NCBI GenBank assembly: GCA_937880845.1
Contig: CALFLL010000014.1
Coordinates: forward strand, 1 to 62,957
Source: an uncultured Drancourtella sp.
Lineage (GTDB): Bacteria; Bacillota; Clostridia; Lachnospirales; Lachnospiraceae
Direction of reading: 5' to 3'
Length of the DNA stretch: 62,957 bases
The translations under genes and the position numbers were made by a program. Below are positions 1-8,895 of this stretch, one piece after another; position 1 is the first letter of the stretch, and every line of letters begins with the position of its first letter. The notes beneath the pieces were generated by a model, which ran no database searches, was not told the origin of the DNA, and saw only the letters and a list, made by a program, of their open reading frames with translations.

Positions 1-133
1 AGAGGAAGCGGCATCGGTTTAATATAGCAATTATTTATTATTCGCTGTACTAGTTATCCGCCAGTAGCGGCACGATTGTTTTCTTTTCTTTATCCAATAC
101 CTTTTTATAGCTTCCTCTTATCTTGATAATGGC

Positions 134-1522
134 TTATTTTATTTCACTTTTCTCTATAAGCTGTAGCACACGTTTCGCCTGAGCTCTTACATTTTCAGGA
201 GCTGGTCCGCCCATCACCTTTCGCCCTTCTACACACTTATCCAAAGAAATAGCTTGATATATCCCGTCATCAAAACTTTCGCAAATATTCTTATATTCCT
301 CTAAAGGAAGCGTTTCCAGTGTAAAGTCTTTCTGAATACACAAGGCTACCAACTCTCCGGTAATCTTATAGGCATCTCGAAAAGGCATTCCTTTCTCGGC
401 AACCAGATAATCGGCACAGTCTGTGGCATGAATAAATCCTCCCGCTGCCGCTTCTCGCATCTTCTGTTCCTTGACATTCATGGTTTCAACCATAGGAATA
501 AGAGGAATCAGGCACAGTTTGATGGTATCCACCGCATCAAAAACGGCCGCCTTATCCTCCTGCATATCCTTATTGTATGCCAGAGGTAATCCTTTCATCA
601 TTGTAAGAAGTGCCATTAAATCGCCGAATACCCTACCGCTCTTTCCTCGAATCAGCTCCGCAATATCAGGATTCTTTTTCTGAGGCATGATGCTGGAACC
701 GGTAGAAAAGGAATCGTCCAATTCGATAAACTGAAACTCCCAAGAGCACCACAGTATCAACTCTTCGCAAAATCGGGACAGGTGTACCATAATAAGCGAA
801 GCAGCAAAAGCAATTTCTGCACAGAAATCTCGGTCCGAAACGCCATCCAGGCTATTATGACTCACTTGAGAAAAACCCAGCATCTTTGCAGTGGCAATCC
901 GATCCAAAGGATAAGTAGTACCTGCTAAGGCACCGCTTCCCAACGGCATTACATCCATACGTTTCAAAGCATCATCCAACCGGGATAAATCACGGAGCAA
1001 CATCTCCGCATAGGCCATCAAATGATGTCCAAAAGTAATCGGTTGAGCACGCTGCATATGAGTATAGCTCGGCATCACCGTAGAACTGTACCGATCTGCT
1101 TTCCGACAAAGAACCCTTACAAAGTCTTTTAATTGCTCTTTGATTCCAACACACTCTTTACGAAGAGTCAGTCGAATATCCAAGGCCACCTGATCGTTCC
1201 GACTACGAGCCGTATGCAGCCGTTTTCCCGAATCACCGATTCGAGAAGTCAATTCCCCTTCTACAAAAGTGTGAATATCTTCAGCATCCGGATCAATATC
1301 TAAAATACCGGAATCCAAATCCGCCATAATTCCTTTTAATCCGGCGATAATCTTATCACTTTCACTTTTTTCGATAATTCCACACTCTCCCAACATAGTC
1401 ACATGAGCTATACTGCCCTGAATATCTTCCTGATACATCCGGCTATCTTCAGAAATGCTGGAGTTGAAGTCATTTGTCTTTTGATCCGCTTCCTTTTGGA
1501 AACGTCCTTTCCACAATTTCAT
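134..1522 (-). CDS. argH: argininosuccinate lyase
   Basis: This enzyme cleaves argininosuccinate to arginine and fumarate, the last step of arginine synthesis, in the cytoplasm. The 462-residue length is normal for the family. The fumarase/aspartase-superfamily signature GSSIMPQKKNPD, which carries the catalytic serine loop, lies near residue 280. TARSRNDQVALDIRL (about 105-120) and YTHMQRAQPITFGHH (about 155-170) give the other conserved active-site segments. It lies 40 bases downstream of argG with no terminator between, so the two form an argG-argH operon. The ATG is preceded by a GAAGGAT-type ribosome site. Nothing looks broken. The 133 bases between its stop and the window edge hold no gene I can support. 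Confidence 0.97.
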   Translation of the reverse strand: MKLWKGRFQKEADQKTNDFNSSISEDSRMYQEDIQGSIAHVTMLGECGIIEKSESDKIIAGLKGIMADLDSGILDIDPDAEDIHTFVEGELTSRIGDSGKRLHTARSRNDQVALDIRLTLRKECVGIKEQLKDFVRVLCRKADRYSSTVMPSYTHMQRAQPITFGHHLMAYAEMLLRDLSRLDDALKRMDVMPLGSGALAGTTYPLDRIATAKMLGFSQVSHNSLDGVSDRDFCAEIAFAASLIMVHLSRFCEELILWCSWEFQFIELDDSFSTGSSIMPQKKNPDIAELIRGKSGRVFGDLMALLTMMKGLPLAYNKDMQEDKAAVFDAVDTIKLCLIPLIPMVETMNVKEQKMREAAAGGFIHATDCADYLVAEKGMPFRDAYKITGELVALCIQKDFTLETLPLEEYKNICESFDDGIYQAISLDKCVEGRKVMGGPAPENVRAQAKRVLQLIEKSEIK

Positions 1523-1562
1523 TATCCTTCTTCCTTTCTACACCTTCCCTATGAAAAGATGC

Positions 1563-2789
1563 TTATTTGTCATAGATCAGGTTTTTCTTTGCCTGCACCT
1601 TGATCGGCAGACCAAACAAATTGATAAATCCGGCAGAGTCTGCCTGATTGTAAACTTTGTCTTCGTCAAAAGTAGCGATTTCTTCATCATAAAGAGAATA
1701 CGGAGAAGTTACACCTGCATCAATAATGTTTCCCTTATATAGCTTCAGCTTTACATCCCCGGTTACAGTTTCCTGTGTAGAATCCACAAAAGCAGATAAT
1801 GCCTGACGAAGCGGGGTGTACCACTGGCCATTGTACACCAGATCAGCAAACTTCAAAGCAATCTGCTGCTTGTAGTGATAAGTTTCCTTATCCAGGCAAA
1901 GTTCTTCCAATTTATTATGAGCATGGTAGAGAATCGTACCTCCCGGAGTTTCATATACTCCACGGGACTTCATTCCAACTAAGCGGTTTTCAATGATATC
2001 CGCCAATCCAATACCATTCTTACCACCCAATTCATTTAATTTTGCCACCATGTCAGTACCGGAAAATGTCTTTCCATTCAGCTGAGTAGGGATACCTTTT
2101 TCAAAATGCAAGGTAATATAAGTTGGTTCATCAGGAGCCTGTTCCGGAGATACGCCAAGTTCCAGAAAACCGGGATTGTTGTACTGTGGTTCGTTTGCAG
2201 GATCTTCCAGATCCAATCCTTCGTGAGACAAATGCCAAAGGTTCTTATCCTTGGAGTAGTTCGTCTCACGATTGATCTTCAGAGGGATATTATGACTTTC
2301 AGCATACTCAATTTCTTCTTCACGGGACTTCAGATTCCAGATACGCCAAGGAGCAATAATCTTTATATCGGGAGCATACGCCTTGATAGACAACTCAAAA
2401 CGTACCTGATCGTTTCCCTTTCCGGTACAGCCGTGGCAGATCGCATCAGCACCTTCTTTTTTAGCAATCTCCACAATTTTCTTCGCTATAATGGGACGGG
2501 CAAAGGATGTCCCTAATAGATACTTATTTTCATAAACAGCTCCTGCCTTCATAGTAGGATAAACGTAATCTTGGATGAATTCCTCCTTCAAATCTAACAC
2601 ATACAGTTTAGAAGCACCTGTCTTCTTTGCTTTTTCCTCCAGACCATCCAGTTCCGTCCCCTGACCTACATCACCTGAAACGGCAATAACTTCGCAGTTA
2701 TTATAATTTTCTTTCAGCCATGGAATAATGATGGATGTATCCAATCCGCCGGAATAAGCCAAAACCACCTTTTTAATTTCATTTGTCAT
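1563..2789 (-). CDS. argG: argininosuccinate synthase
   Basis: It joins citrulline and aspartate at the cost of ATP to make argininosuccinate, the substrate of the ArgH encoded just downstream. The 408 residues begin with the PP-loop ATP site AYSGGLDTSI (residues 10-19). GCTGKGNDQVRFE, the citrulline/aspartate-binding segment, follows at about 115-127. The start is set by AAGGAAGGG ahead of ATG. A promoter and two ARG-box-like palindromes lie upstream, so arginine control through ArgR/AhrC is likely. No argCJBD genes are in this window, so the rest of the pathway must lie elsewhere. Confidence 0.97.
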   Translation of the reverse strand: MTNEIKKVVLAYSGGLDTSIIIPWLKENYNNCEVIAVSGDVGQGTELDGLEEKAKKTGASKLYVLDLKEEFIQDYVYPTMKAGAVYENKYLLGTSFARPIIAKKIVEIAKKEGADAICHGCTGKGNDQVRFELSIKAYAPDIKIIAPWRIWNLKSREEEIEYAESHNIPLKINRETNYSKDKNLWHLSHEGLDLEDPANEPQYNNPGFLELGVSPEQAPDEPTYITLHFEKGIPTQLNGKTFSGTDMVAKLNELGGKNGIGLADIIENRLVGMKSRGVYETPGGTILYHAHNKLEELCLDKETYHYKQQIALKFADLVYNGQWYTPLRQALSAFVDSTQETVTGDVKLKLYKGNIIDAGVTSPYSLYDEEIATFDEDKVYNQADSAGFINLFGLPIKVQAKKNLIYDK

Positions 2790-2835
2790 AGTAAATCCCT
2801 TCCTTTTCTATACTCGATTTTTTGTAATACTTGTT

Positions 2836-2863
2836 ATTATACACATATATTTTCAAAAATCAA
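2836..2863 (-). promoter_or_regulatory. argG promoter
   Basis: On the minus strand, TTGATT (2858-2863) and TATAAT (2836-2841) are separated by 16 bases. A TGTG extension sits just before the -10 box. It lies about 45 bases upstream of the argG start codon. Confidence 0.7.
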
Positions 2864-2870
2864 CTATTTT

Positions 2871-2916
2871 TGTATATTTATTCATTTTTGCTTTTATATA
2901 ATGAATATAAATTCAT
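2871..2916. promoter_or_regulatory. two ARG-box-like operators upstream of argG
   Basis: ATGAATATAAATTCAT at 2901-2916 is a near-perfect palindrome matching the ArgR/AhrC ARG-box pattern (ATGAAT, A/T core, ATTCAT). A second, imperfect copy, TGTATATTTATTCAT, is at 2871-2885. The two centres are about 30 bases, or roughly three helical turns, apart. Both lie just upstream of the argG -35 box. The palindromes are seen directly; the regulator is inferred from known Firmicutes ARG boxes. Confidence 0.6.
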
Positions 2917-3029
2917 TCCACTTTTTCAAAATCTTGTCTGATATAATAAGCATGAAGTACATATAACCACTATTTATTATTACAGAATTGCTTCAAAGTC
3001 ACATGTTTCAAAAATTATTAATAATGCCG

Positions 3030-3064
3030 ATAATAACAGAAATAGCGGACAATTCTGTCCGCTA
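3030..3064 (-). terminator. intrinsic terminator of the zinc-ribbon gene
   Basis: A 9-base-pair hairpin (TAGCGGACA / TGTCCGCTA, loop of four) is followed on the minus strand by a T-rich but interrupted tail. The rest of the 2790-3101 gap holds only the argG control region and A/T-rich sequence. A lone TATAAT on the plus strand at 2942 lacks a convincing -35 box. Confidence 0.55.
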
Positions 3065-3101
3065 CAAACTGGGATTTGTTTGTTTCATTGAAGAATTTAT
3101 A

Positions 3102-3332
3102 TTATTCTTTGCTGTTCATCCACATTAAAATTTTCTTGCACTTAGGGCAGTAATATGCAGGATTTTCAAGAACAGAAGTTTCTACACTGATAGTTTTTCG
3201 GGTAAAAAAACCTTTTAGTCCAGTTTTTTTCTTTTCTTCATCAGAAGTAAATTCGTACCAATGTCCAGCACCCTGCCCAACACCTTCGACAGTTCCCGGT
3301 TCCATTTCCATTCCACAATCTAAACATTTCAT
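3102..3332 (-). CDS. small zinc-ribbon protein, function unknown
   Basis: This 76-residue cytoplasmic protein has two CxxC knuckles, Cys3/Cys6 near the N terminus and Cys62/Cys65 near the C terminus, a pattern that binds one zinc. Between them is a basic, hydrophilic stretch that includes FFTRKTISVET. It resembles the short proteins often annotated as PF20097/DUF6487-type zinc ribbons in Clostridia, but the assignment is from memory. GGAGG lies 8 bases before the ATG. It is transcribed alone, with terminators on both sides. Nothing nearby suggests a pathway. Confidence 0.8.
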   Translation of the reverse strand: MKCLDCGMEMEPGTVEGVGQGAGHWYEFTSDEEKKKTGLKGFFTRKTISVETSVLENPAYYCPKCKKILMWMNSKE

Positions 3333-3420
3333 ATGTATTCCTCCTGTCTACCTGATAACTTCCAATTTGTTTATATTCTCATAATATCATAATTTGTAAG
3401 TATTTACATCATTCCTCATA

Positions 3421-3455
3421 AAAATAACGCAGACAATATCTCTACCATCTGCGTC
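3421..3455 (-). terminator. leuS terminator
   Basis: Inverted repeats ACGCAGA (3427-3433) and TCTGCGT (3448-3454) are followed on the minus strand by TATTTTTATG. It lies about 170 bases past the leuS stop codon. The sequence between the stop and the hairpin shows no gene. Confidence 0.6.
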
Positions 3456-3626
3456 ATTTCTCTAATGCTCTTTTGAAATATTTACTCCATTTTAAAAATC
3501 TGTTACGATATTTTGCGGTATTTTATGATACCTTTTCTTTGAAGAAAAATGTCTGTAAACCTTGATTTTAAGCGAACTTTTCAATATTTCCAAGCATCTT
3601 ATTCAATTCCGAGAATTTCTTCTCAA

Positions 3627-6050
3627 TTATTTCATTACAATATTGATGATTCTTCCCGGCACATAGATTTCTTTTACAATCGTTCCGGTCAGTTTGTCTT
3701 TAATCGCTTCTTTTCCTGCTGCAACAGCATCTTCTTTAGAGCTTTCGGCAGCAATCGTTACGACTGCTTTTGTCTTTCCGTTAATCTGAACAGCAACTTC
3801 AACTTCATCATCTTTCATCGCCGCTTCATCGTATGTCGGCCATCCTGCATGGAATACGCTTCCTGTATGTCCGAGCTGTTCCCAAAGTTCCTCTCCCATA
3901 TGAGGTGCAAATGGTGCAAGGAGTACTGCAATGGTTGATAAAGTTTCTTTATCAACTCCTCCTTCTTTCTTCGCAAGGTCGATGAATTTGTTGTTGTATT
4001 CCATAAATCCGGAGATGACCGTATTCAGGCTGAAGCTTTCCAGACGGCTTGTAATGTCATAAACCATCTTGTTGCGAAGCTTAATCATATTCTTAGATGC
4101 CTGTACATCTTTATCTTTGTTGTCCATTACAAGATTCCAAAGTTTATTTAAGAAACGGTATACGCCATCGATTCCTCTGTCATCCCATTCTGCATCCAGT
4201 TCCGGCGGTCCTACGAACAGTTCATACATTCTGAGGGAATCACATCCGTAATCTCTTACAAGATCATCCGGTGATACGACATTTCCTTTGGATTTACTCA
4301 TTTTGATTCCGTTCTTTCCTGTGATCATTCCCTGATTAAACAGTTTTGTAAACGGTTCATCAAAATCAACTACTCCGATATCATACAGGAATTTTGTATA
4401 GAATCTGGAGTACAGAAGGTGAAGCACTGCATGTTCTACACCACCGATATACATATCAACCGGAAGCATGGCATTTGCCTTTTCTTTGGATACCAGTTCT
4501 TCATTGTTATGCGGATCTACATAACGAAGGAAATACCATGAGGATCCTGCCCACTGAGGCATTGTATTTGTTTCTCTCTTTGCAGGTTTTCCGCAGACCG
4601 GACAAGTTGTATTTACCCAGGAGTCGATGGCTGCAAGCGGAGATTCTCCTGTTCCTGTCGGTTCGTAAGAATCTACCTCCGGTAATGTAAGCGGAAGTTG
4701 ATCTTCCGGTACCGGAACAGCACCACAATCCGGACAATGTACGATCGGAATCGGTTCTCCCCAGTAACGCTGACGTGAAAATACCCAGTCACGAAGTTTA
4801 TAATTTACAGTCTTTCTTCCGATTCCCTGCTTTTCAATCATAAGCGGAGCTTCTTTTTTCAGAACGGCTGATTCCATTCCGTTCCATTCACCGGAATTGA
4901 TCATGGTTCCGGATGCTTCTGTATATGCTTCCGTCATATTTTCGATTTCTTTTCCGTCCTTTGCAATAACCTGAATGATCGGAATATTGAATTTGCTTGC
5001 AAAGGCAAAGTCACGGTCATCATGAGCCGGTACACACATGATCGCTCCTGTACCATAATCTGCAAGTACATAATCAGAAAGCCAGATTGGAATTTTTGCT
5101 CCGTTGATCGGGTTGATGGCATAGCTTCCTGTAAAGACACCTGTCTTTTCTTTATCCTGCAGACGGTCTACATTGGATTTCATGGAAGCATCATAAATAT
5201 ATTTTTCTACTGCTTCTCGTGTTTCATCTGTTACAAGTTCTTTTGCAAGAGCATGTTCCGGCGCCAGAACCATGAAAGTTGCTCCGTATAAGGTATCCGG
5301 TCTTGTTGTGTAGACTGTAATCTTTTCTTCTCTTCCTTCTACCTGGAAGTCCACCTCTGCGCCGTAGGATTTACCAATCCAGTCGCTCTGCATTTTCTTT
5401 ACTTTTTCCGGCCAGTCAAGCTTGTCAAGGTCACTTAAAAGTCTTTCTGCATACTTTGTAATCTTCAGCATCCACTGACGAAGGTTCTTCTTTGTAACTT
5501 CTGTTCCGCATCGTTCACATCTTCCGTTTACAACCTCTTCGTTTGCAAGACCTGTCTTACAGGACGGGCACCAGTTGATCGGGAATTCCTTTTCATATGC
5601 AAGACCTGCTTTGAACATTTTTACAAAAATCCACTGTGTCCATTTATAGAAATCCGGATCTGTTGTGTTTACTTCTCTGTCCCAGTCATAAAGAGCAGCG
5701 ATTTCATTGATCTGTCTTTTGATGTTTTTCACATTTTCTGCTGTTGATTTGGACGGATGTACTCCCATCTTTATGGCATAGTTTTCTGCCGGAAGTCCGA
5801 ATGCATCCCATCCCATCGGATGAATGATGTAATATCCCTGAAGCAGTTTGTAACGGCTCCATACGTCAGAGATTACATATCCTCTCCAGTGTCCTACATG
5901 AAGTCCGTTTCCTGATGGATACGGAAACATATCAAGACAGTAATATTTTTCATGTTTTCCTCTTTCATCTTCCTGTACGTTCACCGGGTGTTCTTCCCAG
6001 TTCTCACGCCATTTTCTTTCGATTGCCTTATGATTATAAGGTATTGCCAT
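3627..6050 (-). CDS. leuS: leucyl-tRNA synthetase
   Basis: It charges tRNA-Leu with leucine in the cytoplasm. The protein is 807 residues from the chosen start, typical of bacterial LeuRS. The class I HIGH element (GLHVGHWRGY) is near residue 45, and the KMSKS loop (GIKMSKSKGN) is in the C-terminal half. Two CxxC pairs (CPSC, CERC) form a zinc site near 160-180, and the editing domain follows. The start at 6050 is chosen because GGAGG sits 7 bases upstream; an in-frame ATG at 6083 lacks a ribosome site. Expression is controlled by the upstream T-box leader. The gene stands alone with its own terminator. Confidence 0.97.
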   Translation of the reverse strand: MAIPYNHKAIERKWRENWEEHPVNVQEDERGKHEKYYCLDMFPYPSGNGLHVGHWRGYVISDVWSRYKLLQGYYIIHPMGWDAFGLPAENYAIKMGVHPSKSTAENVKNIKRQINEIAALYDWDREVNTTDPDFYKWTQWIFVKMFKAGLAYEKEFPINWCPSCKTGLANEEVVNGRCERCGTEVTKKNLRQWMLKITKYAERLLSDLDKLDWPEKVKKMQSDWIGKSYGAEVDFQVEGREEKITVYTTRPDTLYGATFMVLAPEHALAKELVTDETREAVEKYIYDASMKSNVDRLQDKEKTGVFTGSYAINPINGAKIPIWLSDYVLADYGTGAIMCVPAHDDRDFAFASKFNIPIIQVIAKDGKEIENMTEAYTEASGTMINSGEWNGMESAVLKKEAPLMIEKQGIGRKTVNYKLRDWVFSRQRYWGEPIPIVHCPDCGAVPVPEDQLPLTLPEVDSYEPTGTGESPLAAIDSWVNTTCPVCGKPAKRETNTMPQWAGSSWYFLRYVDPHNNEELVSKEKANAMLPVDMYIGGVEHAVLHLLYSRFYTKFLYDIGVVDFDEPFTKLFNQGMITGKNGIKMSKSKGNVVSPDDLVRDYGCDSLRMYELFVGPPELDAEWDDRGIDGVYRFLNKLWNLVMDNKDKDVQASKNMIKLRNKMVYDITSRLESFSLNTVISGFMEYNNKFIDLAKKEGGVDKETLSTIAVLLAPFAPHMGEELWEQLGHTGSVFHAGWPTYDEAAMKDDEVEVAVQINGKTKAVVTIAAESSKEDAVAAGKEAIKDKLTGTIVKEIYVPGRIINIVMK

Positions 6051-6118
6051 ATGTTTTCCTCCTTCTTTTATATAAAATATCATTCTTTCTACTACGGATA
6101 CCTAAAAATAAAATAAAA

Positions 6119-6377
6119 AAGCTTCCATCTCTCACAAACAAGAGACGAAAGCATCTGCTTACGCGGTACCACTCTTCTTCGCCATTTTCAAAAAATGACG
6201 CACTTTCCTGTATTCTGTAACGGGAATTCCCGCTTCCGGCTACCTTCTGTTTCACCGGAAGAACTCCGAGGCGAGTTCAAAGCATACATCCTACTGTCTT
6301 GCACCAACCGACAGTTCTCTGAAAAGATTCTCTCTCCTACTACTCCTCTTCCATGTCTGTTTCTAATTATATAATTC
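6119..6377 (-). promoter_or_regulatory. T-box leader (leucine) of leuS
   Basis: On the minus strand the T-box sequence GAGTGGTACCGCG lies at 6162-6174. It is followed by a 12-base-pair terminator (GCTTTCGTCTCT / AGAGATGGAAGC) and TTTTTTATTTT at 6119-6153. Uncharged tRNA-Leu should pair with the T-box and favour the antiterminator. A CUC at 6273-6275 within GAACUCGCC is the best candidate leucine specifier, though this is tentative. The leader accounts for almost all of the gap before leuS. Confidence 0.92.
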
Positions 6378-6383
6378 TTAATA

Positions 6384-6412
6384 ATTGTAGCCATATTAGA
6401 ATCTTTTGTCAA
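6384..6412 (-). promoter_or_regulatory. leuS promoter
   Basis: Minus-strand TTGACA (6407-6412) and TACAAT (6384-6389) are exactly 17 bases apart. The predicted start near 6377 fits the 5' end of the T-box leader. Confidence 0.85.
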
Positions 6413-6526
6413 GATTCCTTCCCCTAATTCCTTTTTATTTTCCCCTCTGTATTATTTGCCTATTATTTCTTTTTTCTATAATTGTCATTCTTTTCGAGTT
6501 TCTTTTGTTATATTTGACAAAAAGTA

Positions 6527-6555
6527 TTGTTAAAAAATTATATTTAGTGTATAAT
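6527..6555 (+). promoter_or_regulatory. promoter of the small P-loop gene
   Basis: TTGTTA (6527-6532) and TATAAT (6550-6555) are 17 bases apart, with a TG one base before the -10 box. It lies about 50 bases before the next plus-strand start codon. Confidence 0.55.
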
Positions 6556-6607
6556 AATTACAAGTTATTTCAGTAAGAAAAATATTTAGCTAAAGGAGAT
6601 TTTGGAT

Positions 6608-7030
6608 ATGGTTAATTTACTTACAGGCCCAAAAGGCACAGGAAAAACACAGCAAATGATCGAACTCGCCAACAAAGCAGCAAAGGAATCTGACGGACAC
6701 GTTTTCTTCATCAAAAAAAGTCATCGTGATACATACAGCTTATCTTTTGACATTCGTGCCATCTGTATGGATGATTATGAAGCCATCGACAATATCGATG
6801 CATATCTTGGATTTATCTACGGTATGCTAAGTGCAGATCATGATATCAAATCCGTTTTTATTGACGGGATTTTGAAACATGCACATATTTCCCTTGATGA
6901 TATGCCTGAGTTCATCGAAAAATTAAAAAATATTTCCAAAAACTTTGACTTAGACTTCTATGTGAGCATCAGTGCTGAAAAAAGTGATTTAAGCCATGTT
7001 GATCTTTCTGACTGTACTCTTTTAAATTAA
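6608..7030 (+). CDS. small P-loop NTPase-like protein, function unknown
   Basis: This 140-residue protein begins with a Walker A motif, GPKGTGKT, at residues 7-14. A Walker-B-like strand, KSVFIDG, lies near residue 82. There is no signal peptide or membrane segment, and the region after the second strand is mostly helical and acidic. The ATG at 6608 is preferred over the TTG at 6602 because AAAGGAG is 9 bases upstream of the ATG but too close to the TTG. Similar short proteins in Lachnospiraceae are sometimes labelled PilT-like, but the length is far too short for a PilT motor. It is transcribed alone, with its own promoter and terminator. Confidence 0.85.
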   Translation: MVNLLTGPKGTGKTQQMIELANKAAKESDGHVFFIKKSHRDTYSLSFDIRAICMDDYEAIDNIDAYLGFIYGMLSADHDIKSVFIDGILKHAHISLDDMPEFIEKLKNISKNFDLDFYVSISAEKSDLSHVDLSDCTLLN

Positions 7031-7045
7031 ATATTTCTTGTAAAA

Positions 7046-7092
7046 AAGAAGTGCCGGAGAATCTCCTTTCAGATGATTTCCGGCACTTTTCC
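7046..7092. terminator. bidirectional terminator
   Basis: Inverted repeats AAGTGCCGGA (7049-7058) and TCCGGCACTT (7079-7088) have T-rich tails on both strands. The hairpin serves two convergent genes, the P-loop gene from the left and the large membrane protein gene from the right. Confidence 0.85.
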
Positions 7093-7095
7093 TTT

Positions 7096-8775
7096 TTATT
7101 TTTCTTCTTTTACTTTTTCACCATTTCTGTCTGTTTCGGAATCCGAATCGATTGGTTGTTTCTTTTCTCCGTTCAGAGAAAGTACCGTATTCGCCCGTTC
7201 TCCTTCTTTGTATTCCATGGTGACTTCCTGACCTACATTATATTTAATGATATCAATAAAATCTACTACAGATACATCAAATATTTCATCAGATCCTTCT
7301 ACCATGACATAGAAATGGGAATCTCCGTCTACAACTCCCTGCGCAATCTTCGTGATCTTTCCTGTAATGTTCTTTGTTGTTTCTTGTTTTACAGAACTTT
7401 CATCTACCTGGATTCCGTTTTCGTCCATCAGTTCGAGATAATTTTCCTCACACTGGCTTACAGAATCTCCGATTGCAACAATCTGATATTTCTGAACATT
7501 GACCATGGCATATTTTTTTACAAGACCCGCATCGTCTTTTAATGCCAGAAAATAGGTCGGTTCTCCTGAAATATTCAAAAGAAGCGGGAAAGTTGCCTCA
7601 TAATGAAGATTCTGCACCTGTCCTTCTGCGGAAGACATAGCGGATGCTTCGGTCGCTCCTTCTACTTCATAGAACTTCGTTTCCATTGTACGCTGATTCA
7701 TCAATACAAATCCTACATTGGACTGATCTTCATTTACGGAAGTAACCCCTGTATATACCCATACATCATCATTGATAGCCAGATAATTATATCCGTCCGT
7801 TGTCTTCAAACAGTCTTTCTGGCTCAGGATACTGTTAAAAAATCCATGTTTTAAAGTTCCGTAATAATCATAAAGCTGTACAAGAAGATCCGGATCGTAT
7901 GCATGATCAATCCATTCCGGTACTTCTTCAATCGGATAATCCTTTGTTTCTCCTGTAATGGCATTACAAAGAACCACTCTTCCTACTGTTTCTCCTCCAA
8001 AAAGACCGATATTAAACTTCTTTACAGGAGCAATCCAATACGGTACTCCCTTATCATCAATTTCAAAACTTAATTCATCAAAAATATACGTCGGATAAGA
8101 GAATCTTAAATGTCTATATATATTTCTGTTGAAATATTCGCTTGTAGAATACTTCATTCCCTCATCCAGTTTTACAAGTTCCGTATTCTGTGTTGCCATA
8201 TCAATCCGGATATAAGCTGGAATTCCTTCGGAACGATTCGTAAACCACTTGATGATATTGGCATAACGAAGAGGTGATACACGAACCGGTTGATCCTTGT
8301 AGTTAATCTGGCTATATAATTCATCTACCTCAAACTGCGATACCATATCCACCATACTTCCCATCTTTCTGTTCCCGAGAAGTTCTGCGGAATCTTTATC
8401 CAAAAGCGGAATCTGGTCAAAAGACAGTTCTTTGATATCTTTTTTGAAATCTCCGGTTTCCACTTTCAAAAGTTTCTGGTACTTCTTAGCGTTGATGATC
8501 GGAGAAGAAAGCAGTGTCCCGATCAAAAATACAACGACAACTGCAAACAGCAGTCCCACCAGACTTTTTACGACTTTGGACGTTTTCATTTCCGTGCTTC
8601 GAAACAGCTTCTTCTTAAAAATATAAATAACAAGAATCGCTGCTATAACCACTAACAGGAACGTCCAGAATCCTGTTGCATGGATATTGATTGCCGGAAG
8701 TTCTATATAATAATATAGACCGGCCAGAAGAATCAATAAAATAATTGTTGCAATTTTTGCTGTTCCCTTTTTCAT
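7096..8775 (-). CDS. large membrane-anchored protein, function unknown
   Basis: The protein has 559 residues from an ATG with AAGGAG 8 bases upstream. Three hydrophobic segments lie near residues 8-26, 38-55 and 72-97 (IATIILLILLAGLYYY, FWTFLLVVIAAILVIYIF, VVKSLVGLLFAVVVVFLI). About 440 residues follow, presumably outside the membrane. They are rich in aromatic residues and beta-strand patterns (PYWIAPVKKF, YLAINDDVWVYTG). The last 100 residues look like a small beta barrel or OB-like fold (ITGKITKIAQG ... GQEVTMEYKEGE) with a charged tail. I do not recognise a named family. It is monocistronic, between two terminators. Confidence 0.85.
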   Translation of the reverse strand: MKKGTAKIATIILLILLAGLYYYIELPAINIHATGFWTFLLVVIAAILVIYIFKKKLFRSTEMKTSKVVKSLVGLLFAVVVVFLIGTLLSSPIINAKKYQKLLKVETGDFKKDIKELSFDQIPLLDKDSAELLGNRKMGSMVDMVSQFEVDELYSQINYKDQPVRVSPLRYANIIKWFTNRSEGIPAYIRIDMATQNTELVKLDEGMKYSTSEYFNRNIYRHLRFSYPTYIFDELSFEIDDKGVPYWIAPVKKFNIGLFGGETVGRVVLCNAITGETKDYPIEEVPEWIDHAYDPDLLVQLYDYYGTLKHGFFNSILSQKDCLKTTDGYNYLAINDDVWVYTGVTSVNEDQSNVGFVLMNQRTMETKFYEVEGATEASAMSSAEGQVQNLHYEATFPLLLNISGEPTYFLALKDDAGLVKKYAMVNVQKYQIVAIGDSVSQCEENYLELMDENGIQVDESSVKQETTKNITGKITKIAQGVVDGDSHFYVMVEGSDEIFDVSVVDFIDIIKYNVGQEVTMEYKEGERANTVLSLNGEKKQPIDSDSETDRNGEKVKEEK

Positions 8776-8816
8776 TTGGTCTCCTTTTTCTAATAAATTT
8801 GATTGTTTTATCACAA

Positions 8817-8845
8817 ATTATATCATTCACTTCACAAAAAAACAA
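8817..8845 (-). promoter_or_regulatory. promoter of the large membrane-protein gene
   Basis: Minus-strand TTGTTT (8840-8845) and TATAAT (8817-8822) are 17 bases apart. The -35 box lies in the T-tract of the upstream gene's terminator, so the two signals share bases. Confidence 0.55.
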
Positions 8846-8881
8846 GGGTCGGTGATGCGATCCCTGTATCACCGACCCTTA
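8837..8881 (-). terminator. terminator of the EF-G-like gene
   Basis: A 13-base-pair hairpin, AAGGGTCGGTGAT (8844-8856) with ATCACCGACCCTT (8868-8880), is followed on the minus strand by GTTTTTTT. Confidence 0.9.
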
Positions 8882-8895
8882 TCTGTCTTCTTTCT

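Noticed and set aside
1..133. short peptide-coding stretch downstream of argH (minus strand)
   Set aside because: About 27 codons with no start codon or ribosome site; likely chance.
2919..2947. possible plus-strand promoter (TATAAT at 2942)
   Set aside because: No acceptable -35 box at 16-18 bases and no gene or terminator for it.
6514..6542. TTGACA at 6514 as promoter for the P-loop gene
   Set aside because: The hexamer at 17 bases (AATTAT) is poor; TTGTTA/TATAAT at 6527-6555 fits better.
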